From NCBI RefSeq assembly GCF_014384885.1, contig NZ_JACRST010000045.1:1-7576 (forward strand): a DNA stretch of 7,576 nt, in the 5' to 3' direction. A program made the position numbers and the translations under genes. Within the stretch, counting starts at the first letter, position 1; each line of letters starts with the position of its first letter. The notes under the pieces were generated by a model that did not search any database, was not told where the DNA came from, and saw only the letters and a program-made list of their open reading frames with translations. Source of the DNA: Ligaoa zhengdingensis (GTDB taxonomy: Bacteria > Bacillota > Clostridia > Oscillospirales > Ruminococcaceae). Below, piece by piece: positions 6,701-7,576 of this stretch.

Positions 6701-6740
6701 CCGCATGAACAAGCTATTTTCAGCTTGTTCATGCGGTTTT
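6701..6740. terminator. Bidirectional terminator, 15-bp perfect stem
   Basis: CCGCATGAACAAGCT (6701-6715) and AGCTTGTTCATGCGG (6722-6736) pair perfectly around a 6-nt loop. TTTT follows on the plus strand, and AAAAAG before the left arm gives a U-run on the minus strand. No plus-strand gene lies directly upstream, so it more likely stops minus-strand transcription from the hairpin-rich region. Its core CATGAAC/GTTCATG is shared with the terminator at 5118-5153. Confidence 0.75.
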
Positions 6741-6782
6741 CTGATGGAAGGGACGGTTAAAACCGATATATTTCGGTAACGG

Positions 6783-6804
6783 AAAAAGCCGCCGGCAGGG
6801 CGGC
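6783..6804 (-). terminator. Minus-strand terminator-like hairpin with overlapping alternative stem
   Basis: Read on the minus strand, GCCGCC (6804-6799), a 5-nt loop and GGCGGC (6793-6788) are followed by TTTTT (6787-6783). The left arm overlaps a competing 8-bp stem formed upstream by GCGGCGCT (6829-6822) with AGCGCCGC (6807-6800), so the two cannot form together. Confidence 0.45.
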
Positions 6805-6915
6805 GCTCGCAAAAGGTTGGTAGCGCCGCGGAGGCGTCGTGAGGGCGCCCATAAGCGAACAGCCACAACAAGCGTGACTTTGAAGGAGCAGCGAAATGAG
6901 CGCGCTCTGACTTAT

Positions 6916-6955
6916 AAAAATAGGTCGGAGCAAACGATATGCAGCTTGCTCCGAC
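6916..6955 (-). terminator. Minus-strand terminator-like hairpin
   Basis: A 10-bp perfect stem (GTCGGAGCAA with TTGCTCCGAC, 6955-6924 read on the minus strand, 12-nt loop) is followed by CTA and then TTTTT (6920-6916). The three-base gap before the U-run weakens the call. There is no U-run on the plus-strand side. Confidence 0.4.
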
Positions 6956-7107
6956 GTGTAATAGCAAAACACTATGGATGCCGCCTTCTGGCGGCCGCGC
7001 AGGGCCGCGCGTCAATTCGGAGCGCAGCGAAGAATTGTCATAGGCGGAATTCACTTCCGCCGTTAAATGATGAAATGATGCGGGGCCCGCTCCACCGGGC
7101 CAAAGAG

Positions 7108-7149
7108 CAAAAGAAAAGGCAACTGCATACGCAGTTGCCTTTTCTTTTG
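7108..7149 (-). terminator. 19-bp perfect terminator hairpin directly after the tRNA 3' end
   Basis: CAAAAGAAAAGGCAACTGC (7108-7126) pairs perfectly with the 19 bases at 7131-7149 around the loop ATAC. The arms carry A-rich and T-rich ends, so it can stop transcription in both directions. On the minus strand it begins inside the CCA of the tRNA remnant, the usual place for a tRNA terminator, which indicates it belonged to the original tRNA gene. Confidence 0.85.
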
Positions 7150-7174
7150 GCGGAGATGGAGAGACTCGAACTCT
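7148..7174 (-). other. tRNA 3'-end fragment (tRNA-Ser-like), probable attachment site
   Basis: On the minus strand the 27 nt read AGAG, TTCGAGT (T-loop, 7170-7164), CTCTC, CATCTCC (3' acceptor strand, 7158-7152), G discriminator, CCA (7150-7148). CATCTCCGCCA is the usual end of Firmicute tRNA-Ser, whose 5' end is GGAGATG. T-stem pairing breaks off at the fifth pair (T against C), and no D-arm, anticodon arm or good 5' acceptor strand follows upstream; the nearest candidate, GGAGGTA at 7252-7246, would give a 105-nt molecule without a cloverleaf. This is therefore the 3' end only, the segment that tyrosine integrases duplicate on insertion into tRNA genes. Confidence 0.7.
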
Positions 7175-7261
7175 ATTAAATCGCTTTATCTATCAATATA
7201 ATTAAGATTACTGTGACTTTTTTGTGCCATGCACACGCCACGTGCTACCTCCGGGGATGAT

Positions 7262-7576
7262 TTATACAATAATCGCGCTATATCCCTTATTTTTTAGTTC
7301 CTCTGTCAATCGTTCGGCGTTAGACTTGACACCAAACGCCCCCACCTGCACCCGGTAGAGCTTATCCGGCTGGGGCGGGTCTACCAGCGCCTTGACCCTC
7401 TCGCGGAAGGTAAGCCACGCCTCCGGGTGCTCCACATACCACAGCGGGCATTTCTTTCCCGTCACATCGTAGTGCCGAATCACATCTTTGCCCGGGTCAA
7501 ACCCTCTCCGCTTGCAGATGTCTGCCACCAGCTCCGCCAATGCCTCCTCCGTCACGGCGCTGAACTTCCCAGTCTT
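7262..7576 (-). CDS. N-acetylmuramoyl-L-alanine amidase (Amidase_2 type) with short SPOR-like tail, 5' end off window
   Basis: The frame is open to the right edge, so the N-terminus is missing; 104 residues are visible. The internal GTG at 7555 is not the true start, because the frame continues through it and the amidase fold needs the upstream part. The fragment holds the end of the amidase_2/T7-lysozyme fold: IRHYDVTGKKCP, with His35 and Cys43 of the fragment spaced like the zinc ligands His122 and Cys130 of T7 lysozyme, and Lys41 at the place of Lys128. The enzyme cuts the bond between muramic acid and the stem peptide. After a PPQP linker, residues 72-104 (YRVQVGAFGVKSNAERLTEE onward to GYSAIIV) form about half of a SPOR domain, a peptidoglycan-binding module. 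The short single unit is the odd part: SPOR is usually about 70 residues. Its size and place beside an attachment-like site suggest a phage endolysin; a host autolysin is the alternative. Confidence 0.88.
   Translation of the reverse strand, partial: KTGKFSAVTEEALAELVADICKRRGFDPGKDVIRHYDVTGKKCPLWYVEHPEAWLTFRERVKALVDPPQPDKLYRVQVGAFGVKSNAERLTEELKNKGYSAIIV

Larger units (their letters stand above)
6741..7107. other. Gene-free, hairpin-rich GC-rich intergenic region (possible structured RNA or dispersed repeat)
   Basis: No credible gene is seen; open frames on both strands here read through hairpins and lack ribosome sites. Perfect stems include GCCGCC/GGCGGC at 6788-6804, GTCGGAGCAA/TTGCTCCGAC at 6924-6955, GCCGCC/GGCGGC at 6980-6995 (4-nt loop), GGCGGAA/TTCCGCC at 7043-7061 and GGCCCG/CGGGCC at 7084-7101. 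GGCCGCGC is repeated directly at 6993-7000 and 7003-7010. The density suggests either a structured RNA on the minus strand or an intergenic repeat family. I recognise no known riboswitch or RNA class; T-box and RNase P signatures are absent. Confidence 0.5.
7148..7576. mobile_element. Left end of a probable integrated prophage or similar element
   Basis: The tRNA remnant keeps its original terminator on the left and is followed on the right by unrelated AT-rich DNA and a phage-type endolysin gene pointing at the boundary. That is the order expected when an element inserts into the 3' end of a minus-strand tRNA gene: remnant on this side, restored tRNA at the far side. Only the lysis end is visible; no integrase or structural gene lies in the window. 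Confidence 0.5.

Noticed and set aside
6808..6835. T-box-like motif around GGTTGGTAGCGCCGCGG.
   Set aside because: It differs from the T-box antiterminator consensus at key positions, and no aminoacyl-tRNA synthetase or amino-acid gene follows.
6671..7054. Minus-strand 127-codon frame.
   Set aside because: It reads straight through two terminator-like hairpins and several other stems, has no ribosome site and has low-complexity Arg/Pro/Ala-rich content typical of chance frames in hairpin-rich DNA.
6817..7179. Plus-strand 120-codon frame.
   Set aside because: Its end translates the 19-bp terminator hairpin and the tRNA remnant, so it is not a real gene.
7148..7252. A complete tRNA using GGAGGTA at 7252 as the 5' acceptor strand.
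   Set aside because: It would be 105 nt, with one acceptor mismatch, one wobble, and no plausible D or anticodon arm.
1..7576. CRISPR array or insertion sequence.
   Set aside because: No regularly spaced direct repeats and no transposase-like frame with terminal inverted repeats were seen.

Overview
The window looks like a low-to-moderate GC, spore-forming-type Firmicute, most likely a gut Clostridia/Oscillospiraceae-like bacterium. The basis is strong AGGAGG ribosome binding sites, Gram-positive secreted proteins (LysM-CAP, FIVAR), a DUF6514-like small protein typical of Clostridia, and U-tailed hairpin terminators. The genus cannot be named from sequence alone.

Layout. (1) Positions 1-4076, minus strand: one very large secreted protein, running off the left edge. 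It has a signal peptide, a DUF5695-like region split by two tandem LamG/3-keto-disaccharide-hydrolase-like modules, a long aromatic-rich domain that may form an alpha/alpha barrel, and the start of a FIVAR segment. It is probably a carbohydrate-active exoenzyme. All long plus-strand ORFs over it are mirror shadows. (2) Positions 4077-4479: divergent intergenic region with a near-consensus promoter for the large gene and three TTTAACAT repeats that may be operator sites. (3) Positions 4480-5079, plus: a secreted LysM-CAP protein followed by a strong terminator. (4) Positions 5160-6350, plus: a small regulatory cassette with two XRE-family repressor-like genes, each preceded by an inverted repeat. 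The second overlaps a DUF6514-like gene, and a terminator closes the unit. (5) Positions 6350-7107: no conventional gene. This stretch holds a candidate Gly-rich micro-ORF on the minus strand, with its own promoter and ribosome site but out of frame by one base, then a dense series of GC-rich hairpins including possible minus-strand terminators and an attenuator-like pair of alternative stems. (6) Positions 7108-7576: a 19-bp perfect terminator hairpin abutting a 27-nt 3' end of a tRNA (T-arm to CCA, tRNA-Ser-like, minus strand) with no matching 5' part. An endolysin-type amidase with a SPOR-like tail lies beyond it.

Reading as a whole: regions 1-5 look chromosomal (secreted cell-surface and carbohydrate functions plus small regulators). 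The tRNA 3'-end remnant at 7148-7174 looks like the attachment site at the left boundary of an integrated prophage or similar element that extends to the right, with its lysis gene transcribed toward the boundary. The intact tRNA and the integrase would then be expected outside the window. This is inferred from layout and could be settled by the flanking sequence.
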